Part shown: in pieces, positions 1 to 8,200 of the stretch
Numbering within the stretch: the stretch's first letter is position 1
How the letters are laid out: every line of letters begins with the position of its first letter
Origin: Hymenobacter jeongseonensis
GTDB lineage: Bacteria > Bacteroidota > Bacteroidia > Cytophagales > Hymenobacteraceae
NCBI RefSeq assembly: GCF_015694725.1
Contig: NZ_JADQDQ010000021.1
Location: forward strand, 1 to 33,588
Direction of reading: 5' to 3'
DNA: 33,588 bases
Notes under the pieces: model-generated
What the model saw: the letters and a program-made list of their open reading frames with translations, nothing else
What the model was told of the DNA's origin: nothing
Databases searched by the model: none
Program-made: the position numbers and the translations under genes

Positions 1-40
1 GAGCGGCGCTCGCGAACGTTCGAAAAACCTGCCATAACAA

Positions 41-68
41 GGCCCCGAGAACGCGCGTTTTCGGGGCC
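41..68. terminator. GC-rich hairpin, possible terminator
   Basis: An 8-bp perfect stem (ggccccga / tcggggcc) encloses an internal GC/T-rich loop. No U-tract follows on the plus strand, so it may be a structural hairpin rather than a terminator. It lies beyond the 3' end of the aldo/keto reductase gene, about 140 bases past its stop, and could end transcription from either side. Positions 69-204 hold no convincing gene, only a second GC-rich stem (gcggcgg at 164-170 with ccgccgc at 198-204) just past the reductase stop. Confidence 0.35.
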
Positions 69-204
69 GTTGGTGGGAGTAACGGAGCTATTCGAGAAGG
101 AGTAAAAAAGCGAGTTAACCAGGCAACAATCGCTCCGCCCATTCTGCTTTGTCAGACGGAAACGCGGCGGCTGGTTCTCCGACCGCAAGTCGGCGCGCCG
201 CCGC

Positions 205-1035
205 CTATAGCATGGCCAAGGGCTGCCGCTGGCCGGGGCGCGGAAAGGCCGCGTCGAGCTCGGCCAGGTCGGCGGCGGACAGCCGCAAGTCGGCCGCCGC
301 CCGGTTCTCCTGCACGTGGGCCACGCGCCCGGTTTTGGGGATGGCCAGCACCTGGCCCCGGTGCAACACCCAGGCCAGCGCGGCCTGCGCCGGCGTCACG
401 CCCAGGCGGGCCGCGACGTGCTGCAAGGCCCGGTGCGTGAGCAGCCGGCCTTGTTCGACGGGACTGTAGGCCATCACGGGCATCCGATGGGCCGCGAGCC
501 ACGGCAGCAAGTCGTGCTCGGGGCCGCGCCGGGTCAGGTTGTAGAGCACCTGGTCCGTGGCGCAGGCCCCGCCGCCCGCCGCCACCAATTCCTGCATGTC
601 GGCCGTGTCGAGGTTGCTCACGCCCCAGCGCCGAATCGTGCCCGCGGCCACCAGGCGCTCCATCGCCTCCACCGTTTCGGCCAGCGGCACGCGCCCGCGC
701 CAGTGCAGCAGGTACAAGTCCAGATAGTCGGTGCCCAGCCGCTGCAGGCTGGCGTCGCAGGCGCGGGGCAGTTGCTGGCGGGAGGCGTGGTGCGGGTAGG
801 CTTTGCTGACCAAAAACACCTGCGCGCGCCGGCCGCGGATGGCTTCGCCGACCAGGCGCTCGGCGGCGCCGTCGCCATACATTTCCGCCGTGTCGAGCAG
901 GGAGAGTCCGAGGTCGAGGCCGGCGTGCAGGGCCGCCAGCTCGTCGGCGCGTTGGGTGGGGTCTTCGCCCATGTGCCAAGTACCCTGCCCCAGGGCAGGG
1001 ACCGACGTGCCATCCGGAAAATGAATCACCTCCAT
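205..1035 (-). CDS. Aldo/keto reductase
   Basis: A 276-residue protein of the aldo/keto reductase superfamily, the usual length for this family. Members are cytosolic NAD(P)H-dependent enzymes that reduce aldehydes and ketones on a TIM barrel. The catalytic tetrad is visible: Asp48 and Tyr53 in LLDTAEMYG, Lys78 in FLVSKAY, and His111 in YLLHW. The C-terminal half has the cofactor-binding stretches VMAYSPVEQG (near 190) and AIPKTGRVAHVQEN (near 235). The ATG at 1035 was chosen because it starts directly at the conserved IHFPDGTSVPALGQGTW strand; an in-frame extension to 1173 would add 46 arginine-rich residues unlike the family. A hairpin lies 15 bases upstream. It appears monocistronic. The substrate cannot be told from sequence. 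Confidence 0.93.
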   Translation of the reverse strand: MEVIHFPDGTSVPALGQGTWHMGEDPTQRADELAALHAGLDLGLSLLDTAEMYGDGAAERLVGEAIRGRRAQVFLVSKAYPHHASRQQLPRACDASLQRLGTDYLDLYLLHWRGRVPLAETVEAMERLVAAGTIRRWGVSNLDTADMQELVAAGGGACATDQVLYNLTRRGPEHDLLPWLAAHRMPVMAYSPVEQGRLLTHRALQHVAARLGVTPAQAALAWVLHRGQVLAIPKTGRVAHVQENRAAADLRLSAADLAELDAAFPRPGQRQPLAML

Positions 1036-1049
1036 GGAGCTCTTTAACG

Positions 1050-1074
1050 GCCGGCAACCGCGCCGGTTGCCGGC
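1050..1074. promoter_or_regulatory. 10-bp perfect inverted repeat in the aldo/keto reductase leader
   Basis: The arms gccggcaacc (1050-1059) and ggttgccggc (1065-1074) are perfect and surround the 5-base loop gcgcc. The repeat sits 15 bases upstream of the chosen ATG (1035, minus strand), where it could act as an operator or as a 5'-UTR stem. No recognisable TAnnTTTG promoter box was found nearby. Confidence 0.4.
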
Positions 1075-1622
1075 CCGGTAACCGAGGCCTCCCCTGAGAG
1101 GCCGCAACCGACGCGCTGGTCGTTTCAAAACGAGCGTTCCGGCCAAGTACACCGCTCCGCAGGCCGGTGTCACGTTCGTTAAACGGACGTTTGGAGGCCG
1201 GGATAGCAGGCTTTACCTGCTATGAACGTTCGTTGAAGCGTTGTTCCGCCGCGCACAGGCGTATGCAGCCACCCGCTGGGCCTGTTTGGTGGCGGCGCGT
1301 CAGCCCGGAGGGCGCCACGTGGTGGGCCAGTAGAGGAAGAGAACGGTGACGCGTGGCCAGCGGTCAACGAGGGACCGCGCGCTTCACCGCCCTCGCCGCT
1401 GCGGGGGGGCGACCGCGCTGCGCCGGCGAAGAAATACGGACGACGGCAGGGGTTGCAAACAAACACGCAGAGCCCGTCAGTAAGTACGGAGAAGCTCTTC
1501 CGTAGAAAGTGGTATTTCGTCTCCGTTTCGGCCTAAATTACAGAAAATGAGCCCAGTATATGTGCCATTCTCGTCGACAATGCTTACACTTGTATAGCAC
1601 TAAACCAACTTTTAATACTCCT
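1075..1622. other. Gene-poor intergenic region
   Basis: About 550 bases between the divergent aldo/keto reductase and KGG genes. Open frames on either strand (for example 1179-1466 minus) have arginine/proline-rich low-complexity translations with no family resemblance and look like GC-driven artefacts. The last 120 bases are less GC-rich and should contain the promoter of the KGG gene, but no clear TTG / TAnnTTTG pair could be placed. Confidence 0.5.
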
Positions 1623-1892
1623 ATGGCTACTTCCGCTTCAGACCTCGCAACTTCGGCCGCCGCGGCCGCCAAATCCGCCACCCGCCCGGCTACCCGTGTC
1701 GGCACCAAGAGCCGCCGGGGCTTCGCCGCCATGAGCCCCGAGACCCAGCGCCGCATCGCCAGCGAGGGGGGCAAAGCCTCGCACGCCAGTGGCCGGGGCC
1801 ACCGCTTCTCGGCCGAGGAGGCCCGTGAGGCCGGCCGCAAAGGCGGCTTGGTCAGCCGCCGGGGCAAGACCACCGCCACCACCCCCAAGTAA
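1623..1892 (+). CDS. KGG-repeat (GsiB-like) stress protein
   Basis: An 89-residue, Lys/Arg/Ala/Ser-rich hydrophilic protein. Residues about 28-78 hold two copies of the KGG motif: GFAAMSPETQRRIASEGGKASH and HRFSAEEAREAGRKGGLVSRR. The motif is typical of the KGG/stress-induced acidophilic repeat family seen in GsiB and YciG. Members are small hydrophilic proteins induced by stress or desiccation; their molecular function is poorly known. The N-terminal 27 residues are an Ala/Ser/Thr linker. The ATG at 1623 is preferred because the longer frame from 1560 adds a Cys/His-rich segment unlike the family. No strong Shine-Dalgarno is present, as is usual in Bacteroidota. It stands alone. Confidence 0.8.
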   Translation: MATSASDLATSAAAAAKSATRPATRVGTKSRRGFAAMSPETQRRIASEGGKASHASGRGHRFSAEEAREAGRKGGLVSRRGKTTATTPK

Positions 1893-2320
1893 GGCGAACC
1901 CGAGGGCCGACGGCCCCCGGCACGCCGCAACGAGGCGTACTACGTCGCTGGTTTTCGCCGCGCGCGCAGCACTTCAACTGCCCCGCCCGCACGTCCCGTG
2001 GGCCCCTGGCCGAACACCGTACCTGCACCTGGCCGCCGCCGCTACCCCACGGCCGTCGGCGTCGGCGAAGCCGCCCCCCTGGCGGGCCTGCGCCTTGACA
2101 ACGCCCCCACATTTCCTGTCGCCATCGCCCCGCGATGCGAGCGGTTTAATGCCGGAGTATGGGCCACCATTTCGGCGGCCGATGCTCCGGCATTTGCCGG
2201 TCCGGGCTTTCCCACCCTCGTATTGGCCCTCGACCGGGCCCGCGGGCGGGTGGTGCCCCTGCCGTGACCGACCGGCCAGCGGCGGCGGGGAAGGCATGAG
2301 GTGCCCTAACGAGTCGAACG
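1893..2320. other. Intergenic region between KGG gene and recombinase gene
   Basis: This 428-base segment separates the convergent KGG and recombinase genes. A short GGGCC-gac-GGCCC hairpin (1904-1916) just after the KGG stop may be a weak terminator but lacks a T-run. Several open frames cross the region on both strands. None has a credible start or composition, and all look like GC-rich shadows. Confidence 0.45.
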
Positions 2321-3280
2321 TTACAAGCCCAGTTCCTTGGCCGCGTTGTGCTGGCGCACGTTATCCAGCCGGGTGTAGCGGCGGATCATGGCGCTGGTCT
2401 TGTGCTTGGTCTGGTTCATGACCTTGGAATCGTCGGCGCCGTGGAGCTTGGAGACGGTGACGAACGAGGCCCGGAGCGAGTGGGCCGTGTAGGGGGCGCC
2501 CAGGTACTGCTGCACGATCAAGTTGATGTACTTGGTCGTCATCCGGCGGGTGGTCAGGTGCTGGTGTTTGCGCAGGGAGACGAACACGCACCCCTCCGTG
2601 CGGTCCAGCACCCGCAGCCAGGCCTGGAGCGACCGAATGGGGCACAACGCCGGGTCGGGGGAGTAAAAAATGGCCTTCTCTTCGGCCTGCCCCAGCTGGT
2701 TGGTTTTGCTCTTGTCCAAAGACACCACCAAGCCTTCCTCATCGAAGGCCAAGTCCTCGATGTTGAGCGCTTCGAGCTCGGACCGACGAAAGGCCCCGGT
2801 AAACCCGAGCAGCAAGAGCGCCCGGTTGCGCAGCCCGGTGGGCGTGCTCACGTCGATGCTCCGAATGGTCCGCTTAAACGAGGCGAGGGTAAAGGCCGCC
2901 GCCTGCTTAATGCGGGTCTTTTTCTCCCGGGCGATGCCCTTGAGCAGCACCTTGACCTTTTTGTCGGCGGTGGGCGAGTCGTGGCCGGCCAGCGCGTGGG
3001 CCTTGGCGATGGCGGCGGCGTGGCGCTGAATGGTGGCCACCTTTTTGCCGGCGTCCGCCAGCTCGGTCAGAAACCCCGCCAGCGCCTCGACCGGCGCGGG
3101 CAACGATTCCAACCGGTGCAGGGCGCACCAACTGGTAAACCGTTTCCAATCCCCGGCGTAGGCGCGGACCGTGTTGGCGGCCCCGCGCAGGCCGGTCTCG
3201 ACGTAGCGGGTGGAGGAGGCCACGAGGTGCGCCGGGAGCTGGGCGGTGGGCAGCGCGGGAGCAAGTAAATCAGACGGCAT
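2321..3280 (-). CDS. Cre-like tyrosine recombinase
   Basis: A 319-residue site-specific recombinase. The N-terminal SAM-like core-binding domain (about 20-120) has the pattern NTVRAYAGDWKRFTSWC...ATIQRHAAAIAKAH. The catalytic domain (about 125-319) carries Arg165 (GAFRRSELEAL), beta-hairpin Lys192 (DKSKTNQ), His267 and Arg270 (HSLRASF), His293 (TKHKT) and the nucleophile Tyr302 (IRRYTRLD). Length and order match phage P1 Cre: the TIQ.H linker region, the RIKQAAAF segment like Cre's RAKQALAF, and a short tail after the tyrosine. This resembles Cre more than XerC/D, judged from memory, not by alignment. The ATG at 3280 was chosen because the upstream extension would run through an inverted repeat 44 bases away. 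With that repeat as target, the likely role is resolving plasmid multimers; phage or element integration is the alternative. Confidence 0.88.
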   Translation of the reverse strand: MPSDLLAPALPTAQLPAHLVASSTRYVETGLRGAANTVRAYAGDWKRFTSWCALHRLESLPAPVEALAGFLTELADAGKKVATIQRHAAAIAKAHALAGHDSPTADKKVKVLLKGIAREKKTRIKQAAAFTLASFKRTIRSIDVSTPTGLRNRALLLLGFTGAFRRSELEALNIEDLAFDEEGLVVSLDKSKTNQLGQAEEKAIFYSPDPALCPIRSLQAWLRVLDRTEGCVFVSLRKHQHLTTRRMTTKYINLIVQQYLGAPYTAHSLRASFVTVSKLHGADDSKVMNQTKHKTSAMIRRYTRLDNVRQHNAAKELGL

Positions 3281-3323
3281 GGCGCGGGCAAAACCGCCCG
3301 CAACGGACGGGCTTTTCGTTGGC

Positions 3324-3364
3324 AAGATAGGGACCGATAAGTCAACCTTATCAGGCCTTATCTT
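3324..3364. repeat. Lox-like inverted repeat (18-5-18)
   Basis: Left arm aagatagggaccgataag (3324-3341), asymmetric spacer tcaac (3342-3346), right arm cttatcaggccttatctt (3347-3364). The arms match at 15 of 18 positions when one is reverse-complemented. Two recombinase-binding arms around a short asymmetric core is the geometry of lox, dif and FRT-type sites. It lies 44 bases upstream of the start of a Cre-like recombinase, where it could equally be an autoregulatory operator. No second copy was noticed in the window, as expected for a plasmid multimer-resolution site. Confidence 0.6.
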
Positions 3365-3509
3365 ACCCCATTGCTCGCGAACGAGTAGGGACGGACCCAT
3401 GGCCGTGTGACGCCAGGGTCACCGGGATGGTGGCCCCCGGACCCTTAACGCTGGCTAGCATGATGCACAGCGAGGACTTCGGGCAGTGCGCAGGGGGTTA
3501 GGACCCGCC

Positions 3510-4793
3510 CTACTTCTTCACATAAAAGGGGAGGTTGGCCGTCGCCACGTTGCCATGCCCGTCGTCGGCGTACACAAACAGCCGGTAGGCGCCTTCCTTC
3601 GCAGGCGCGGTGAGCGTGGTGTGTCCCGTGGCCCCGGCCGGAAGGAGGCCCGGAACGGCGACCGGCCGACTCTCGCGGTCGCCGCCGGTTTTCAGGTCGG
3701 TGCTTTCCGGGAGCAGTTCCCAGCGGTAGTGGAGGCGGTCGTTGTTGGGGTCCGTGACAGCCGCTCGCACGGGGTACGCGCGGCCGGGGTGCAGGTACAC
3801 GTGGTCGGTCGCCGTTTTGCCGTCCACCTGCAAGCGGGCCACGTGCGGGGCCCGGTTCGCGGGCCACTGCCCGCGCCAGAGGTAGTGCATCACGTCAATC
3901 ACCTCCGATTCCAGGCCGTCTTCCGTGAACAGGCCGTACCAGGTCGGGGTGCGCTCCTGCTTCTGGCCCCACAGAAAGACGTACGTTCCCAGGCACTGCG
4001 CGGTGTCTTTCGCGACCGAGGATTCGTACCGGCGCTGGTAAACGGCCGCCTTCTGGCTGCTGGTTTCTTCCACCGGGGCGTTCCAGGGCGTGACGGGGCT
4101 TTCCCAGTGCCCGGTCGGGCCCCATTCGGCCACGACGTAGGGCCCGGCCCAGCCCGTGGCGCGGATTTGCTGCGGGATGGCGGCCAGCCCGGCGTACGTG
4201 TTCACGCTGAGAATGTCCACGGCCGGGCACTGCGCCTTGACGCGGTTTACTTCCTGTTGGTTCAGGCCGGCCAGCACGGTGCTGGTGGGGTGGTTGGGGT
4301 CCACTTCGTGGATCATTTTCGCGATGTCGTTCACCGCGTCCCAGACCTTGGCGTTGGTGTAGTCCAAGTTCAGTTCGTTGCCAATGCCCCAGAACAGCAG
4401 CGCCGGGTGGTCTTTGTACGTGAGCACGTCGGCGCGCACCCGCGCCAGCTGGGCGGCCACGGCCGCGGGGTCGTTGTAATCGAAGCCGTGCCGCTCGCGG
4501 GCCACGTCGAGGCCCAGCATCACCGTCAGGCCGTTTTTGGTGGCCTCGGCTAGCACCCGCGGCGCGTCGCCGGTGCCCCAGGTGCGCACCGAGTTGCCCC
4601 CGTACGCGTTGATGCGCTCTGGAAACTGCCCGCCCCCGGCCCCTTTAATAAAATAGGGCCGTCCGCCCCGCAGCAGCTCGTAGCGCCCCGCCGTGTGCCG
4701 CACTTCCACTTTGACCGGGCCGGGTTGCGCGTGGGCTTCGCCGAAGCGTGCCAGAAAGAGTGCCAGCAGGGGCAGGAGCAGGGAAGCCTTCAT
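3510..4793 (-). CDS. Secreted glycoside hydrolase, clan GH-A (GH2/GH5-like TIM barrel)
   Basis: A 427-residue exported enzyme. Residues 1-23 form a Sec signal peptide ending in AHAQ. The first part (about 28-55) has the GRYELLRGGRPYFIKGAG strand typical of the GH2 catalytic-domain entry. A TIM barrel follows to about 320, with the acid/base Glu140 in LLFWGIGNELN and the nucleophile Glu223 in YVVAEWGP, the paired glutamates of clan GH-A. The C-terminal 100 residues (HVARLQVDGKTATDHVYLHPGRAY...YADDGHGNVATANLPFYVKK) look like an Ig/PKD-type domain. There is no T9SS sorting domain, so a periplasmic location is likely. The substrate is unknown; retaining beta-glycosidase or glucanosyltransferase activity is possible. 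The ATG at 4793 was chosen for the signal peptide. Confidence 0.82.
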   Translation of the reverse strand: MKASLLLPLLALFLARFGEAHAQPGPVKVEVRHTAGRYELLRGGRPYFIKGAGGGQFPERINAYGGNSVRTWGTGDAPRVLAEATKNGLTVMLGLDVARERHGFDYNDPAAVAAQLARVRADVLTYKDHPALLFWGIGNELNLDYTNAKVWDAVNDIAKMIHEVDPNHPTSTVLAGLNQQEVNRVKAQCPAVDILSVNTYAGLAAIPQQIRATGWAGPYVVAEWGPTGHWESPVTPWNAPVEETSSQKAAVYQRRYESSVAKDTAQCLGTYVFLWGQKQERTPTWYGLFTEDGLESEVIDVMHYLWRGQWPANRAPHVARLQVDGKTATDHVYLHPGRAYPVRAAVTDPNNDRLHYRWELLPESTDLKTGGDRESRPVAVPGLLPAGATGHTTLTAPAKEGAYRLFVYADDGHGNVATANLPFYVKK

Positions 4794-5196
4794 AACGGAA
4801 GCGGAAAAATGGGGTGGTGCAAGGTAAGAACCGCGCCGCCGACGCCATCGACCGCTGCCTCGTCGAAATCGGTGCCGCGGGTTGCACGAGCCGTTCGGGC
4901 CGATGGGAAGAGGTTCGTGCCTGGTGAAGCACCGCACTGCCGATTAGTGACCAGCTCACTGGGCCGGGCGGTAAACGAGGCCGCAGGGCTACCCGATAAC
5001 GCGCAAGAAAAGACCGTTTCACGCGGATAGTAAGCGGGCCAAATGGGCATGTTACCTCTTGTAACCGGTCGTTTACCAAACGTGATGCCTCCCTCCTGCC
5101 GGGGCCGCAGCCGAAAACGAAGAATTTGCAGGCCCTGTTCCGCGGGGCGGGTGGCCCGTTGCTCATCGACTTTTTTCGTGCGCGTGCCGTTGCCAG
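4794..5196. other. Upstream region of the glycoside hydrolase gene
   Basis: About 400 bases between the glycoside hydrolase start and the large terminator hairpin. It must hold the hydrolase promoter, but no clear TTG / TAnnTTTG pair was found. A small inverted repeat, cgtttaccaaacg, is present near 5070. The open frames crossing it in both directions have no family features. Confidence 0.4.
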
Positions 5197-5263
5197 CCGA
5201 CCTTCCGTGCACCAAAAAGCCCCGACGGTGGACGTCGGGGCTTTTTGGTGCACGGAAGGTCGG
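5197..5263. terminator. Bidirectional intrinsic terminator, 31-bp perfect stem
   Basis: A perfect inverted repeat: the left arm is 5197-5227, the loop is gtgga (5228-5232) and the right arm is 5233-5263. The core is a GCCCCGACG/CGTCGGGGC stem flanked by AAAAA and TTTTT, so an intrinsic terminator forms on either strand. A further 12 bp or so of perfect pairing lies outside the A/T tracts. It sits 13 bases after the stop of the metalloprotease gene and separates it from the glycoside hydrolase gene on the same strand. Confidence 0.9.
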
Positions 5264-5276
5264 GGCGGTGGGCTCG

Positions 5277-8200
5277 TTAGTCGATTTGCAGGCGCTGGCG
5301 GAGTTTGCCCACGCGCACCACGTACAGGCCGGGCGCCAAGCCGTTCAGGGACACGCGGGTGGCCCCGGGGCTCAACGCCTCGCGGCGCACGACCTGGCCC
5401 AGGCCGTTAAGGAGTTCCACGGTGCCGGGCCCGCGCCGGGCGGGCCCGTTCGCCACGTCCACCGTCACCGAGCCCGTGGCCGGGTTGGGGTAGACGGCGA
5501 GCCCGGGGGCATCGGGGCTACCGTCCGTGGTGGCGGTGAGCACGCGCGGGGTGCCCACGGCGAAGAGGCCGGCCGAGGTGGCCGTGGCCGCCGGGGTGGT
5601 CACCTGCAGCGGGCCGGTGGCCGCGCCCGCCGGCACGGTGGCCGTCAGGCGGGTGGCGCTGACCACCGCAAAGGCAGCGGGCAGCCCGTTAAAGGCCACC
5701 TGGGTGGCGGCCGTGAAGTTGGTGCCGGTGAGCGTGACGAGCGTGCCCGCCAGTCCGCTCGTGGGGGTGAAGGAACTCACGGTCGGGGGCAGCAGCACGG
5801 TGAACACGCCCGGGCTTTGGGTCACGCCCGCCCCGGTGGCCAGCACCAGCCGGCCCGTGACGGCCGTGGCCGGCACGGTGAAGGTGAGCTGGCCGGCCGA
5901 GTTGACCGAGTAGGCGCTCACGGTCACCGTGCCGAGCTTGAGGCTGCTCACACCCGTGAAGTGGGCCCCGGTGACCACGACCAGCGCCCCGCGCGGGGCC
6001 GTGTCGGGCGAGAGGGTGGCAATGACCGGGGCCGGGTCGGTGCCGACCACGAAGTCGGCGGCGGTGACGGCCGTGCCGGCCGCGGTGGTGGCCGTCACCC
6101 GGCCCGTGGTGGCACCCGCCGGCACGGGGACCGTCAGGCTCGTGGCCGAGGCGACGACCACGCCGGGCGCGGGCTCGCCGTTGAAGGTGACCTGGGTGGT
6201 GCCCGTCAGGTTGGTGCCCGTGAGCGTGACGAGCGAGCCGGGGCTGCCCGTGGCCGGGGCAAAGGCCGTGAGCGTGGGCGGCTGCAGGACCGTGAAGGTG
6301 CCCGCGCTCTGGGCCATGCCGCCGGGGGTGGTGACGGAGAGCTTGCCGCTGGCCGCGGCGAAGGGCACGGTGGCCCGCAGCTGCGTGGCCGAGAGCAGCG
6401 TGACGCTGGAAGCCCGGGTGGTGTAAAAGTACACGGCCGTGGCCCCGGTCAGGTTGGTGCCGGTGATGGTCACCAGCGCCCCGGCCGGGCCGCTGGTGGC
6501 CGTGAAGGAGCTGATGGTCGGGGCCGGGGCAGTGGTCACCGTGAAGGCCGTGGGGGACAGGCCGCTGCCGGTGGCGTTGGCGGCCGTGAGCCGGCCCGAG
6601 GTGGCCCCGGCGGGTACCACCGCCGTCAGGCGGGTGGGGGACTGGTAGGTGGTGGCCGCGGCCAGGCCGTTGAGCAGCACTTTGGTGGTCGAGGTAAAGT
6701 TCAGGCCCGTGAGCACCACGACCGAGCCGGGGGAGCCGGCGGCGGGCAAAAAGGAGCGCACGATGGGCCCCACGGTGAAGGTGGCGGCGCTGGTGGCCGT
6801 GCCCCCGGGCGTGCCCACGACGAGCTTGCCGGTGGTGGCCCCCGCCGGCACGGTGGCCGTCAGGGTCGTGGCGTTGAGCACGGCGAAGGTGCCGGCCGGG
6901 CAGGCGCCGGTGCCGAACTTGACGGTCGAGGCGCCGAGCAGGTTGGTGCCGGTGATGGTCACCGTCGCGCCTTGGCCGGCGGCCAGGGGGGTAAAGGACG
7001 TAATCGTGGGGGCGGGCACGGCGACGGCGAAGGCCGTCGGGCTCAGGGCCGTGCCGCCCGGGGTGGTCACGGCCAGCCGGCCCGTGCTGCTGCCGGCGGG
7101 CACCGTGGCCGTCAGGCTCGTGGCCGAGACGACGGTAAAGGCGGCGGGCACGCCGTTAAAGGCGACCGTGGTGGCCCCGGTAAAGCCCGTGCCCGTGAGC
7201 GTGACCAGCGTGCCCGCCGGGCCACTGGCCGGGACAAAGCTGCTGAGCACGGGGGGCACGGTGACCACAAAGCTCGCGGCGCTGGTGGCCGTGCCGCCGG
7301 GGGTCACCACCTGGACCTTGCCGCTGGTGGCCCCGGCCGGCACCGTAGCGGTGACGCTGGTGGCGGAAACGACCGCGAAGGTCGTCGCGGCCACGCCGTT
7401 GAACTTGACGGCCGTGGCCCCGCTCAGGTTCGTGCCCGTCAGCGTCACGCTCGTGCCGATGGTGCCGCTGGCCGGGGCGAAGGCGCTCAGCGTCGGGGCC
7501 GGCACCACGGTAAAGGAGGCCGTGCTCAGGGCCGTTCCCCCGGGCGCGGTCACGCTTAGCCGGCCCGTGCTGGCCCCGGCCGGCACCGTGGCCCGCAGGG
7601 TCGTGGCCGAGACCACGGTCAGGCCCGTGGCCGTCGTGGCGTTAACCTTGACGGCCGTGGCCCCAGTGAAGTTGGTGCCCGTCAGCGTCACCACCGTGCC
7701 CACCGGCCCGCTGGTGGGCGTGAAGCTGGCGACGGTCGGCGCGGCCGTGGCCAGTTCGGTGATGGTGATGGTGTAATCTTCAGCTTCTCCGTACGTGATG
7801 CTGGTACAGGATTCGGTGCTGGCAATCACGCCGCTGTACTTGCACCGCACGCGCAAGCGCGTAGCCCCCACCGTGGCCGTGGCGGGCACCAGGATGCTGG
7901 CCGTGAAAAGGGACGCCCCGGCCGTGGGCGAGGCATACACAAATTCGCCCGCGTCGGCAAAGTCTTGGTCGTTGTTGTAGTCGATCCACACGCCAAAGCC
8001 TTCGGGGAACCGCCCCGCGGCCTGCACCCGCAGCGGGTAGCTTTGCCCACGAGCCACCGCGGTGGTAAGCGTACCGCTGGGGGCGTACTGGGTGTAACCC
8101 GTGGCCGTGCCGTTGCTGCAGCCCGTGTTGTCGTTGACCAGGGTATGGAAGGCAAAGTCGCGGATGTAGTCGTCGTCCGCGCAGCCGGTGGCGTATACCG

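Noticed and set aside
149..1047. Overlapping plus-strand frames at the left end
   Set aside because: Antisense to the aldo/keto reductase, whose catalytic tetrad is intact.
3486..4553. Plus-strand frame of 355 codons
   Set aside because: Antisense to the glycoside hydrolase, which has a signal peptide and both catalytic glutamates.
5043..7559. Long plus-strand open frame of 838 codons
   Set aside because: It is antisense to the TIG region of the metalloprotease gene; its Gly/Arg/His-rich translation reflects GC bias.
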